Source: Amycolatopsis japonica
GTDB lineage: Bacteria; Actinomycetota; Actinomycetes; Mycobacteriales; Pseudonocardiaceae
DNA length: 64,000 nucleotides
Direction: 5' to 3'
Assembly (NCBI RefSeq): GCF_000732925.1
Contig: NZ_CP008953.1
Location: 930,001 to 994,000, forward strand
Part shown: positions 9,767 to 17,171 of the stretch, piece after piece
How positions within the stretch are numbered: position 1 is the first letter of the stretch
Layout: every line of letters starts with the position of its first letter
Translations under genes and position numbers: made by a program
The notes under the pieces: generated by a model
The model's database searches: none
What the model saw: only the letters and a program-made list of their open reading frames with translations
What the model was told of the DNA's origin: nothing

Positions 9767-10177
9767 ATGACGAGCCCCGCCCTCTCCCCGCTTGCCCGCG
9801 CTCTGGCGCGCACGGACCTCGCGGAGAACTGGTACCGCTGGTGCGACGCCCGGCGTGACTGGGCGGCCGAGGCGACGGGTGTCTACGACGAAGACTCCCT
9901 GCTGACCGCCAGCGGTGTCGTGTGCAGCCAGACGGTCCAGCTCGGGCGCGGACTCAACTCCCAGGAGTGCCGCCTGGCGGTGCTCGCTAGCGGCGAGCGG
10001 CAGGGGGAGCCCGAGATGCTGCACTCGATGGCGCGCGCCATCCGCCTCTCCCGGGGCGAGCCGGAACCGGACCCGCCCTACCCTCGGCCGATCATCGGCA
10101 GCCGCGGTCAGCTGGAGGTCGTGTCGCGCGAGATCGTCGACGTTCTCGGCCAGGTCGCCCGATGCTGGGCGTCATGA
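9767..10177 (+). CDS. Hypothetical protein, first gene of a three-gene coupled cassette
   Basis: A 136-residue cytoplasmic protein with no recognised domain. ATG 9767 has GAGG 9 bp upstream; ATG 9758 is an in-frame alternative with the GAGG directly adjacent. Its stop overlaps the start of the next gene (ATGA), as does that gene with the third, so the three are translated as a unit. Function is unknown. Confidence 0.7.
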   Translation: MTSPALSPLARALARTDLAENWYRWCDARRDWAAEATGVYDEDSLLTASGVVCSQTVQLGRGLNSQECRLAVLASGERQGEPEMLHSMARAIRLSRGEPEPDPPYPRPIIGSRGQLEVVSREIVDVLGQVARCWAS

Positions 10178-10641
10178 CCGAGGTTCTCTTCTCCCGTGAG
10201 AACGGTTGGATCCCGCGAGTGATCCGCGAGAACGGCGAGCTCGTCCTCGAACTCGGCGCCGGAGCCGACGCCAACCGTGATCCCCGCAGGTTCACCCTCC
10301 CGATCTCGGAAGCCCATTTGGCGGTGATCCGCAGCGATCTGGTCCGGCATCTGCTGCTGTGGAGCGCGATCCTGCCGCTCTGCGCGGCCGCCGGGATCCG
10401 GGGGCCGCTCGACGAACGCGCGGCGGTCGCCTTGCTGGACCCGATCCTTCTCGGGGCGCCCGCCGAAGTGGAGTCGTTCTTCCAGGACATCCGCTGGGAC
10501 GTACGACGGCTCGTCGCCCAGGGCGCGGACGTCGAACTGCTCGGGCGCGGACGGCTCTTCGCCGCGTTGGGTTCCGCGACGGAGCGGGCCGATTGGTCGC
10601 TCGTCCGCGAGTACGACGCGAACCGTGGGCGCGCCCGATGA
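10174..10641 (+). CDS. DUF6357-like protein
   Basis: A 155-residue protein. The opening (MTEVLFSRENGWIPRVIREN) and the central AHLAVIRSDLVRHLLLW segment match my memory of the DUF6357 family found in actinomycetes; no function is known for it. It has no signal peptide and no clear membrane segment. The ATG at 10174 overlaps the preceding stop, and the gene's own stop overlaps the next start. The setting among small coupled genes resembles immunity loci, but this is inference. Confidence 0.7.
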   Translation: MTEVLFSRENGWIPRVIRENGELVLELGAGADANRDPRRFTLPISEAHLAVIRSDLVRHLLLWSAILPLCAAAGIRGPLDERAAVALLDPILLGAPAEVESFFQDIRWDVRRLVAQGADVELLGRGRLFAALGSATERADWSLVREYDANRGRAR

Positions 10642-11813
10642 GGCCACTGACCTTCAGCGACGACAAGGAAAACGAGCAGAAGTGGGTGCCGGGCGATGCG
10701 CGATCCGCGCCCGACGCGTTCCGGGAGTTCGTCGACCGGCACCGTGCCGACGACAACGCCACGTTCTGCATCGAGGACGAGGAGAACGAAGAGGCGCTGC
10801 TGCTCATGTACGACGCCGGCACTATCTGCCGGATCAAGGGCGCGCAGGATTCGCGGGTCGAGTATCGCCTCGTCACCAATGGCGGCGACTACCGGAGCCA
10901 GGTGGCGAACTTCGTCCGCGGCGGTTCGGCCGCGCTCGACCGCAGTGGGCCGTGGTTGCCGGACGTCGCTGCCCTCAGCCGGGCGAGGCTCCGCTTCGAA
11001 TTCGACGGGTCCGTGCTGCGACGGACCCATCCGCGCGAGCTGCGCCGTCGTCTCGAGATCCTGACCGTCATCGACGGACACGAGCCGACGACGGTCGACG
11101 GGGTCACGCACTTCGGCTTCGGTAACGGCGGCGGTGACACGGTCAACGCCTGGTTCACCGCCGACGGGCGCGGCCTGGTGACGACCTTCGATCACGCCAG
11201 CGCACTCAATTTCTACGAAGACCCGCAGGCACAGGCCGCCCTGTACGACGGCGTGCCGGCGGACCTCCTCGCCATGGTGAAGGACGCGCCCGAGACGGAA
11301 ACGACGCTCGAGGTCGGCGGCCTGGTGGTCGCCGGCGGCGTCTTCACCTTCTCGGGACCCTGCGCCATGTCGGAAGGACTGGTGTCCCGGCTGCAGGAGG
11401 CGCAACTGGACGTCAGGGAGACCGGGGTCGGCTGGCTGCTCGAAGGTCTCCTCTCGTTGGAGGACTTCACCCCCGCCGCGGTCGCGGAGGAAGTGGCGTG
11501 GTGGAGCGACGAGGACATCGAGAAGGGGTTCGCCGCGGCCCCTCGGGAGCAGCCCGCGCCGTTCGACCAGGAGACGGTGGATCGCTTCTGCAAGATCTGG
11601 GCCGATTCCGGGTACAACGATCGCTGGGACGTGCACTACGTCCTCTTCGACGGCGACACGGTCGAGGACGCGGGCGAGGCGCGGGACGAGCTCCTGGCCT
11701 TGGTTCGGACACTCGGACTCGAGCGCGTCGACGCCCCGCCCGGAGCCCCCACCGGTGAAGTGTGGGTCCGCACCGACCCCCGTATCGACGCCGAGCTCGA
11801 GCATTGGTCGTGA
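10638..11813 (+). CDS. Hypothetical 391-residue protein, third gene of the cassette
   Basis: A soluble acidic protein with no motif I can name. Residues about 160-200 (VNAWFTADGRGLVTTFDHAS) look like the beta-rich fold common in immunity-type proteins, but this is impression only. The start overlaps the DUF6357-like stop (ATGA). The stop lies 5 bp from the convergent stop at 11819. Confidence 0.7.
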   Translation: MRPLTFSDDKENEQKWVPGDARSAPDAFREFVDRHRADDNATFCIEDEENEEALLLMYDAGTICRIKGAQDSRVEYRLVTNGGDYRSQVANFVRGGSAALDRSGPWLPDVAALSRARLRFEFDGSVLRRTHPRELRRRLEILTVIDGHEPTTVDGVTHFGFGNGGGDTVNAWFTADGRGLVTTFDHASALNFYEDPQAQAALYDGVPADLLAMVKDAPETETTLEVGGLVVAGGVFTFSGPCAMSEGLVSRLQEAQLDVRETGVGWLLEGLLSLEDFTPAAVAEEVAWWSDEDIEKGFAAAPREQPAPFDQETVDRFCKIWADSGYNDRWDVHYVLFDGDTVEDAGEARDELLALVRTLGLERVDAPPGAPTGEVWVRTDPRIDAELEHWS

Positions 11814-11818
11814 CCCCG

Positions 11819-12295
11819 TCAGGGAAGGTCGCGGACTTGCCGCCCGGCGGTTCGGATGAACACGGACAGGGTTTCCTGGCTGCGTTCTTCATGCTGTTTC
11901 ACGGCGGCGAGATCCGGAGCTCGGTGCAGGGCCTCGATCGGTTCGAAGGTGGCGTCGACGAGCCGGAGGATCTCGGAATCGTCGGTGAGCATCTGGATCC
12001 TGAGCCGCGCGTGATCGGCCGTCGCCCCGCGCTTGTCGGATTCCGTGTGCGCGGCCCGCATCTCCTCGTCCGGCGCCGAGCGCTGTTTGAGGAACCATTT
12101 CGCGATCACGCCTTGCCGCAGTTCGGTCATGGCTTCGGCGAAGGCCACGTACGCGGCGATCCGTTCCTGCCGAAGCCGCTCGTCACGAGCGGTCCGCTCC
12201 GTTCGCCGCGTGTTCAGCAATCCGAGCAGGTACGTGAGGGTCGAACCGGCCAAGGTGCCGGAGATCGCGACCACGCTGGTCAGCACGCCGTTCAT
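11819..12295 (-). CDS. Small single-pass membrane protein
   Basis: A 158-residue protein with one N-terminal membrane segment (about residues 4-26, VLTSVVAISGTLAGSTLTYL) followed by a charged helical, probably coiled-coil, cytoplasmic region with ERLRQERIAAYVAFAEAM. Many actinobacterial proteins share this layout; no function is known. It is divergent from the YezG-like gene (54 bp between starts). The ATG at 12295 is the first start that includes the membrane segment. Confidence 0.7.
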   Translation of the reverse strand: MNGVLTSVVAISGTLAGSTLTYLLGLLNTRRTERTARDERLRQERIAAYVAFAEAMTELRQGVIAKWFLKQRSAPDEEMRAAHTESDKRGATADHARLRIQMLTDDSEILRLVDATFEPIEALHRAPDLAAVKQHEERSQETLSVFIRTAGRQVRDLP

Positions 12296-12349
12296 GGTCG
12301 GGATCGTAGGATCTCGGCAGCCGCGCGGTAACCGAATCCGAGGAGAACA

Positions 12350-12724
12350 GTGTCGAACGACGCCACCGTCGATCTCATCAGATCGCTGGTCGATGCCATG
12401 GGACCGGCCGACGGCTGGGAATCGCTGGCGATGATCCTGGAATTCGGGGAAGGGTTCCGCAGTGCGTATGGGTACGCGTACTCGCCCGGAGACGTCATCA
12501 CGCCCGTGGCCTGCGAGTGGCCGAGGATCGAAGCCGCGGTGGACGCGTACCTGGGCGGCTACTACCGACCCGGCGACAAGCTGCCGGTGAAGATCCTCGT
12601 GCAGTTCGACCGGACGGCCGGAAAGTACGAAGTGACGTTCGAGGACACCGACGAGGACCGCTGGGCCGTGAAGCCGAAGAACTTCCGGACGATGCGCGAA
12701 CAGCTGCGCCCGAAGTTCGGCTGA
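12350..12724 (+). CDS. YezG-family immunity-like protein
   Basis: A 124-residue protein resembling the YezG/DUF600 immunity family: acidic alpha/beta protein with GDKLPVKILVQFDRTAGKY and FEDTDEDRWAVKP near the end. Family members neutralise secreted polymorphic toxins. The GTG start at 12350 has AGGAG at 12341-12345. It lies 12 bp upstream of the ankyrin protein, probably in the same transcript. No cognate toxin is encoded nearby, so it could be an orphan immunity gene; that is inference. Confidence 0.7.
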   Translation: MSNDATVDLIRSLVDAMGPADGWESLAMILEFGEGFRSAYGYAYSPGDVITPVACEWPRIEAAVDAYLGGYYRPGDKLPVKILVQFDRTAGKYEVTFEDTDEDRWAVKPKNFRTMREQLRPKFG

Positions 12725-12736
12725 AAGGCGAAGACG

Positions 12737-13798
12737 ATGGCACGAAAGCGAAAGACCCTTCCCAAGGACTTCCAGGAGATGCTGACCTCGGCATCGGTGG
12801 ACGAACTCAAAGCCGTCTTCGGCAAATGCGAGATCGACGCGCGGGGCGGCTACAGCAAAGGGACCGCGATCGGCTTTCCGGAGTGCCCGGACGAGCTCAT
12901 CGTCTGGCTGACCGGGCAGGGGCTCGCCGTCGACACCCCGGACAGCTACGGCAGGACACCGCTTCACGCGCGGGCTTCCCGCGGTGCCACGAAGCAGATT
13001 CCTTTGCTGCTCTCGCTCGGCGCGGACATCGATGCGGTCGATACCTCCGGGAAAACGCCGCTTCAGGCGGCGGTCGAGAGGCTGAGGACCGAGTCCGTGC
13101 GAGTGCTGATCGAGCACGGGGCGTCGACCGCGATTCACGACAGGCGCGGTGACTCGTTGCTGATGCGATGCCTGATCAGTACGGAAAACGCCTACCTCCG
13201 CGAGTCCGCCGAGATAGCGAAGCTGCTGCTCGACCACGGAGCGAGCATCACGGCCGAGATGCGCCAGAAGGTCGAACGGATCGGTAGTGGCTTCGAGTTC
13301 CACCGCGAGACCTTCAACCGGGATCTCCTCGAAGAGACCGACGCCGCGCTCAGCGAGCTGTACCGGATCTTCGACGTCGAGCCGGTCGCGCGGCGGTCGA
13401 AGCACGACGGGGTTTCGCCGATCGTCGTGCCCGACGGATCCTGGCAGGAGCGGCACAAAGCGCTGTGGGAGCTTCTCGTCCCGTCGCGCGGCGCGGGCGC
13501 GACGGTGCAGTGCGAGGCCATCCGCGTCACCGGCCGGATCTCCGACGAGATGTTCCGCAACGGCGGGGCGAACTGGGACCGTGCCTATCGCGCGATGGTC
13601 GACGCGTTCCCGGGTTTCCTCGCGCAGGGCGAACCTCTCGGCGAGGAAGAACTCCGTGAGGCCAAGGAGATCGCCAAGCAGATCCGGTCGGGCCGCGGGG
13701 CGGACGACCACCTCGATCGCTTGAGCGAACTCGCCGTCGCCTGGGTCGCGAAGAACCCGGCCCCGATCGCCTTGGGAGCGGTGGACTACACACGCTGA
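12737..13798 (+). CDS. Ankyrin-repeat protein
   Basis: A 353-residue cytoplasmic protein. Residues about 70-165 hold three ankyrin repeats (DSYGRTPLHARASRG, DTSGKTPLQAAVERL, IHDRRGDSLLMRCL) ending near LLLDHGAS at 155-165. The C-terminal half has no recognised domain. Ankyrin repeats mediate protein binding. Ankyrin proteins are frequent beside YezG-like genes in immunity loci, which fits the gene 12 bp upstream. The ATG start is preceded by GAAAGGCGA. Binding partner unknown. Confidence 0.85.
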   Translation: MARKRKTLPKDFQEMLTSASVDELKAVFGKCEIDARGGYSKGTAIGFPECPDELIVWLTGQGLAVDTPDSYGRTPLHARASRGATKQIPLLLSLGADIDAVDTSGKTPLQAAVERLRTESVRVLIEHGASTAIHDRRGDSLLMRCLISTENAYLRESAEIAKLLLDHGASITAEMRQKVERIGSGFEFHRETFNRDLLEETDAALSELYRIFDVEPVARRSKHDGVSPIVVPDGSWQERHKALWELLVPSRGAGATVQCEAIRVTGRISDEMFRNGGANWDRAYRAMVDAFPGFLAQGEPLGEEELREAKEIAKQIRSGRGADDHLDRLSELAVAWVAKNPAPIALGAVDYTR

Positions 13799-13803
13799 GG
13801 AGT

Positions 13804-13832
13804 GCCGGGTGCCCCCGATGAGGACACCCGGC
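13804..13832. terminator. Bidirectional terminator hairpin
   Basis: GCCGGGTG and CACCCGGC form an 8-bp stem around a 13-nt loop between the convergent ankyrin and peptidase genes. Confidence 0.55.
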
Positions 13833-13837
13833 GAGCC

Positions 13838-15199
13838 TCACTTCCGCAGCAGGCTGTACGCGGCGGAACCGATCAGCTCCAGCGAAACCTGAAGCCGCTC
13901 AAGGGAAACGTTGTCCTTGATGGTGTCTTCCGGCGTGTGGTAGGTCGGCTCCAGCAGCGCCGGGCCGGTTTCGCCACGCCAGCTGAAGTTGCCCGAAGCG
14001 ATCCCGCGTTCGAAGAACGGCACGTGGTCGCTCGAACCGCGCGCCACCGGACCCTTCACCCGCGGGTCGTAGCCGAGCCGCTTGGCGGCGGCGTTGACGG
14101 CCGCGGTCGTGGCGTTGTCCGCACCGTCGACCGAAAGCAGCCAGTAGGTGACGGCCGGGTCCCAGCTGGTGGCGACCATGTCGTTCTGGAAGCAGCCCGC
14201 GATCCGCTGCGCCTCCGGGTCGGACAGGTTCTTGACGTAGTGCCGCGAGCCGATCAGCCCGTACTCCTCCGAACCCCACAGCGCGAACCGCAGCGTCTTG
14301 TTCGTCGGCAGGTATCGCAGGACGCGCGCCAGCTCCAGGCACAGCACGGTGCCGCTGCCGTCGTCGTTGGCGCCGGGGGAACCGGGGACGCTGTCGTAGT
14401 GCGCGGTCACCATGACCACGCCTTCGTCCTTGCCGGGGAACGTGGCGGGCCGCTCGGCGATGACGTTGTACGACGTCAGGTTCTTGTGGTGCGTGGCCGT
14501 CGCCTTGACCGTGACCGAGCCCTTGGCGAGCCGTTCGCGCAGGCGCTCCACCTGCACCTGGGCCAGGCCCAGCACCGGGATGGTGACCGGGGTGGCGAGC
14601 GTCGGGGAGAAGGCGGACAGCTTGCGGGCCGGGTCGGCGCCGATCCGGCCGAGCAGCACGGCGTCCGCTCCGCGCTGCGCCGCCGTCAGGTACGCGTCGG
14701 CCTTGTTCGCCACGGCGGCGATCAGCACGATCTTGCCGGTCAGGTCGTCGGGCAGGGTGCTGCCGTCACCGGCGTCGACGACGACGGCCTCACGGGTGAC
14801 GTCCTGCGCGCCCTGCGGCGACGAGCCGGTCTGCCAGCTGTCGCGTCCGATCGTCAGGCCGCCGAGGAACTTGTCGGCGATCGGGAACGGCTGCAACGTC
14901 ACCTGGTAGCGCAGGTCGCGAAGCACCTTCGCGATGTAGTCCCTGGCCCGCAGTTCGCCTTCGGTGCCGGCGATCCGGGGGCCGATCTTGTCGCTGAGCA
15001 CCCGCAGGTGCTCCAGCGCCCGCCGCGACCGCACGCGCGCGATCACGGGGTAGTCCCCGAAGTCCAGCGACGGCGGGAACTGCGCGCCCGGACGTTGTTG
15101 CGTGGCCGCGGCGGCGGTGCCGGGGTTCAGCCCGATCGTCGCCGCGCCCGCCAGTGCCACCGCGCCCGCGAGCACCTCACGTCTGCGCAGACCTGCCAT
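13838..15199 (-). CDS. Secreted M28-family zinc aminopeptidase
   Basis: A 453-residue exported metallopeptidase related to the Streptomyces griseus aminopeptidase group. The N-terminus is a Tat-type signal (RRREVLAGAVALAG...) ending near AAAAT. The catalytic domain shows the zinc-ligand series: His in TAHYDSVPG, Asp in NDDGSG, Glu pair in GSEEYGLIGS, Asp in QNDMV and His in SSDHVPF. A PA-like insert lies between the N-terminal part and the catalytic core. It should release N-terminal residues from peptides outside the cell. The ATG start at 15199 has a GAGGGG site. It is convergent to the ankyrin gene. Confidence 0.93.
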   Translation of the reverse strand: MAGLRRREVLAGAVALAGAATIGLNPGTAAAATQQRPGAQFPPSLDFGDYPVIARVRSRRALEHLRVLSDKIGPRIAGTEGELRARDYIAKVLRDLRYQVTLQPFPIADKFLGGLTIGRDSWQTGSSPQGAQDVTREAVVVDAGDGSTLPDDLTGKIVLIAAVANKADAYLTAAQRGADAVLLGRIGADPARKLSAFSPTLATPVTIPVLGLAQVQVERLRERLAKGSVTVKATATHHKNLTSYNVIAERPATFPGKDEGVVMVTAHYDSVPGSPGANDDGSGTVLCLELARVLRYLPTNKTLRFALWGSEEYGLIGSRHYVKNLSDPEAQRIAGCFQNDMVATSWDPAVTYWLLSVDGADNATTAAVNAAAKRLGYDPRVKGPVARGSSDHVPFFERGIASGNFSWRGETGPALLEPTYHTPEDTIKDNVSLERLQVSLELIGSAAYSLLRK

Positions 15200-15290
15200 G
15201 GAACACCCCTCACTTCTCGAAGAAACTCGTCCGAGTAGCCAATAGCGCGCCGGTCACCGGAGCAACCTCCGATCGTCCCCTTTTTCCGGT

Positions 15291-15665
15291 TCAGCGCACG
15301 GCGACCCGGCGGTAGGCCCCCGAGATGGCGACGGCGCCGGAGACCGCCGCGGCAATCACCCCGCCGATCAGCAGCACGGTCCCGACGAAGGGGCCGAAGT
15401 CGCCGACGTCGGCGAGACGTCCCCAGAACGACCCTTCGAGCAACGCGCCGACGAGGATGAACACCGGCGCGGCGACGCCGAGGAAGAGGATCCACCGGTA
15501 CTTGGCGGCCAGCGTCAGCACGAGGATCCCGGTCACGCCGAGGATGAACGGCCCGGGCGGGATGTCCGGGAACCCCGGGACGCCCGAAGCGATCTGGATG
15601 ATCAGGCCGGCGACGCCGACGAAGAGGAAGAAGGCGTTGGCGACGGCGGCGGTGGAACGGTTCAT
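15291..15665 (-). CDS. Small four-helix membrane protein of unknown function
   Basis: A 124-residue hydrophobic protein with about four membrane segments (AFFLFVGVAGLIIQIA, FILGVTGILVLTLAA, ILFLGVAAPVFILVGALL and VGTVLLIGGVIAAAVSG) and a short basic tail. No family is recognised. Start ATG 15665 has GAGGAG upstream; the longer reading from 15695 is not needed. Confidence 0.75.
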   Translation of the reverse strand: MNRSTAAVANAFFLFVGVAGLIIQIASGVPGFPDIPPGPFILGVTGILVLTLAAKYRWILFLGVAAPVFILVGALLEGSFWGRLADVGDFGPFVGTVLLIGGVIAAAVSGAVAISGAYRRVAVR

Positions 15666-15770
15666 GGCGAGCTCCTCACTGGGTTTCAAGACCACTGAAG
15701 AGTCCCGCTCGCGGCGGCCCAGGGCGTCGGCCCGGAAGCGGCAATCAGGCCTACGCGGTTTTGCGTACGA

Positions 15771-15884
15771 CCTCTTGATACCAAAGAGGCCGCCGCGCGC
15801 CGCGTCCGCGACGATCGTGTCCGGGCGCTGTCGAAGGACGGCCGTGAGCGCTACGCCGCCCTGCTCGACCGCCTCGCCCAGTGA
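15771..15884 (+). pseudogene. 3' remnant of a ribbon-helix-helix/Phd-type antitoxin
   Basis: The frame ending in the TGA at 15882-15884 reads RVRDDRVRALSKDGRERYAALLDRLAQ, like the C-terminus of antitoxins that precede doc toxins. No start codon or DNA-binding N-terminus can be found upstream. The stop overlaps the GTG of the doc-like fragment (GTGA), as in intact modules. The remnant is decayed and cannot be functional as it stands. Confidence 0.5.
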
Positions 15885-16072
15885 TCGAGTACCTCACCGT
15901 CGAAGACCTCCTGGCACTCGCGGAAGACCTCCGGGTGCCCAACGGGTACGACCTCGACGCGCCGGAGGACGATGCGTACGACCTGGTCATCGCGATGTCC
16001 ACCGGCTCACGCACCTACCGGGAAGCAGCGGTCGAACTGGCGGCGTGGGCGAGGGTAACTTCGAACGGGTGA
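15881..16072 (+). pseudogene. Doc (Fic-fold) toxin with an internal deletion
   Basis: A 63-residue open frame joins a Doc N-terminus (IEYLTVEDLLALAEDL) directly to a Doc C-terminus (LDAPEDDAYDLVIAMSTG). Doc proteins are about 125 residues; the missing middle holds the HxFxxGNKR active site. The join keeps the frame, so a small peptide could still be made but would have no Fic activity. It overlaps the antitoxin remnant upstream and the HxlR gene downstream. I call it a deletion relic of a Phd/Doc-type module. Confidence 0.65.
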
Positions 16073-16428
16073 AGCCGTTGAGTCCCGACATGTTCGCGCC
16101 CGGCTGCCCGTCGAACCTGACCCCGTTCCGGATCGGCGACAAATGGGCGGGCCTGGTCGTGCAGTGCCTGGAAGAAGGGCCGCGCCGGTTCTCCGAGCTG
16201 CGGGTGCCCTTGAGGGGAGTCACGTCGAAGGTGCTCACGGAGACCCTCAGGGCTCTGGAGCGCGACGGAATGATCACGCGGACGGCGTACGACGAGACGC
16301 CGCCGCGGGTGGAGTACGAGCTCACCTCGCTCGGCCGGACGTTGTTCGAGCCGATGGAGGCGTGCCGTAAATGGGCGGCGGAGCACCTTCCGGAGCTCGT
16401 CGCCGCCCGTGAGGCTTACCCGGGTTAA
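16069..16428 (+). CDS. HxlR-family transcriptional regulator
   Basis: A 119-residue winged-helix protein of the HxlR family. It has an early Cys (CPSNLTPF), the helix RIGDKWAGLVVQCL, the recognition region FSELRVPLRGVTSKVLTETLRALERDGMI and the wing RVEYELTSLG. Members sense reactive electrophiles or redox changes through the N-terminal Cys and usually repress a neighbouring gene. The GTG start overlaps the stop of the Doc remnant. Regulatory target unknown. Confidence 0.88.
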   Translation: MKPLSPDMFAPGCPSNLTPFRIGDKWAGLVVQCLEEGPRRFSELRVPLRGVTSKVLTETLRALERDGMITRTAYDETPPRVEYELTSLGRTLFEPMEACRKWAAEHLPELVAAREAYPG

Positions 16429-16526
16429 CCGAGGAGGCCCAGTACGACGATCGTCAGCAGCGTGATGGCGGCGGCGAAGGTGGTCACCCAGGCGCGCTGG
16501 GCGGCGGTGATGGAGGCGTTGTTCAC
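16425..16526 (-). CDS. 33-residue single-pass membrane miniprotein
   Basis: A short frame with GTG start (16526) and TAA stop. The product is an N-terminal polar stretch VNNASITAAQRAW followed by one membrane helix rich in Ala, Ile, Leu and Val. GC-biased third positions support coding. The ribosome site is weak. A Crp-type palindrome lies about 85 bp upstream. Function unknown; tiny membrane proteins often modulate transporters. Confidence 0.45.
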   Translation of the reverse strand: MNNASITAAQRAWVTTFAAAITLLTIVVLGLLG

Positions 16527-16608
16527 GGCGGTTCCCCGGGGGAGAGAAGCGACAGGTCCGCCGGGAACAGCGCGTTGATCAGGCTCCGCGTTACCTTCGA
16601 AACGCCAG

Positions 16609-16624
16609 TGTGATCAAGATCACT
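16609..16624. promoter_or_regulatory. Crp/GlxR-type binding site
   Basis: TGTGA-TCAAGA-TCACT matches the TGTGA-N6-TCACA consensus of Crp/GlxR regulators with one mismatch. It lies upstream of the 33-residue gene and overlaps the end of the 36-residue gene. Confidence 0.55.
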
Positions 16625-16730
16625 GATCGTGCTGGTGATGCCGTTCGCGCGCGGTGTACCAGAGCACTCCCGCGGCGGCCGCCACCATCGCGCCGAACGC
16701 CGAGAACCCCACCACGATCGCCTGCGTCAT
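16620..16730 (-). CDS. 36-residue membrane miniprotein with His-rich tail
   Basis: ATG 16730 has AAAGGA 6-8 bp upstream, which is a good ribosome site. The product has one membrane helix (IVVGFSAFGAMVAAAAGVLW) and a cytoplasmic tail with RHHQHDQ. It is upstream of the 33-residue miniprotein on the same strand. No family recognised; the His-rich tail could bind metal, but this is a guess. Confidence 0.55.
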   Translation of the reverse strand: MTQAIVVGFSAFGAMVAAAAGVLWYTARERHHQHDQ

Positions 16731-16805
16731 CACTCGTCCTTTCTCGTTGTGTCCCTATCGGGGTGACGTCCGAGAAGCGGAGTTGTGGCGCGGTCGTAGC
16801 GGACG

Positions 16806-17096
16806 TCACATGTCGGCGAGTACCCCGTCGATCTGCGACGCAAGCGAGAAGTCCTTCTCCGTCAGCCCGCCGGCGGAGTGCGTGCTGAGCCGGAACGTCA
16901 CCGTCCGCCAGCGGATGTCGATGTCGGGATGGTGGTCGGCCGCCTCCGCCAATTCGGCCACCTTGTCCACCGCTTCGATGGCCTTCGGGAAGCTCGGCAG
17001 CTTCGCCGTCCGCTCGATCGTCACGCCGTCACGGGTCCAGCCGGAGAGCTTGGTCACGGCTTCGTCGGCCTGCTGGTCGTTCAAGATTTCCGCCAT
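16806..17096 (-). CDS. phhB: 4a-hydroxytetrahydrobiopterin dehydratase
   Basis: A 96-residue protein of the DCoH/PhhB family. It carries the diagnostic EAADHHPDIDIRW motif with the catalytic His pair and Asp, followed by STHSAGGLTEKD. It dehydrates 4a-carbinolamine pterins produced by aromatic amino-acid hydroxylases. In M. tuberculosis the corresponding gene Rv1159A stands beside mutT2, and a Nudix gene follows 11 kb away here. The start is ATG 17096; it diverges from the ABC importer. Confidence 0.95.
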   Translation of the reverse strand: MAEILNDQQADEAVTKLSGWTRDGVTIERTAKLPSFPKAIEAVDKVAELAEAADHHPDIDIRWRTVTFRLSTHSAGGLTEKDFSLASQIDGVLADM

Positions 17097-17171
17097 GACT
17101 CCATGGTGGTACGCCGTCGGCTACGCTGCACGTTTGCCACGGGTCCCCCCTTGAAGAACGCAGGAGGCTAG

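Noticed and set aside
17097..17171. TPP riboswitch before the thiamine-type importer
   Set aside because: The 75-bp leader has no CTGAGA core and no room for the aptamer.
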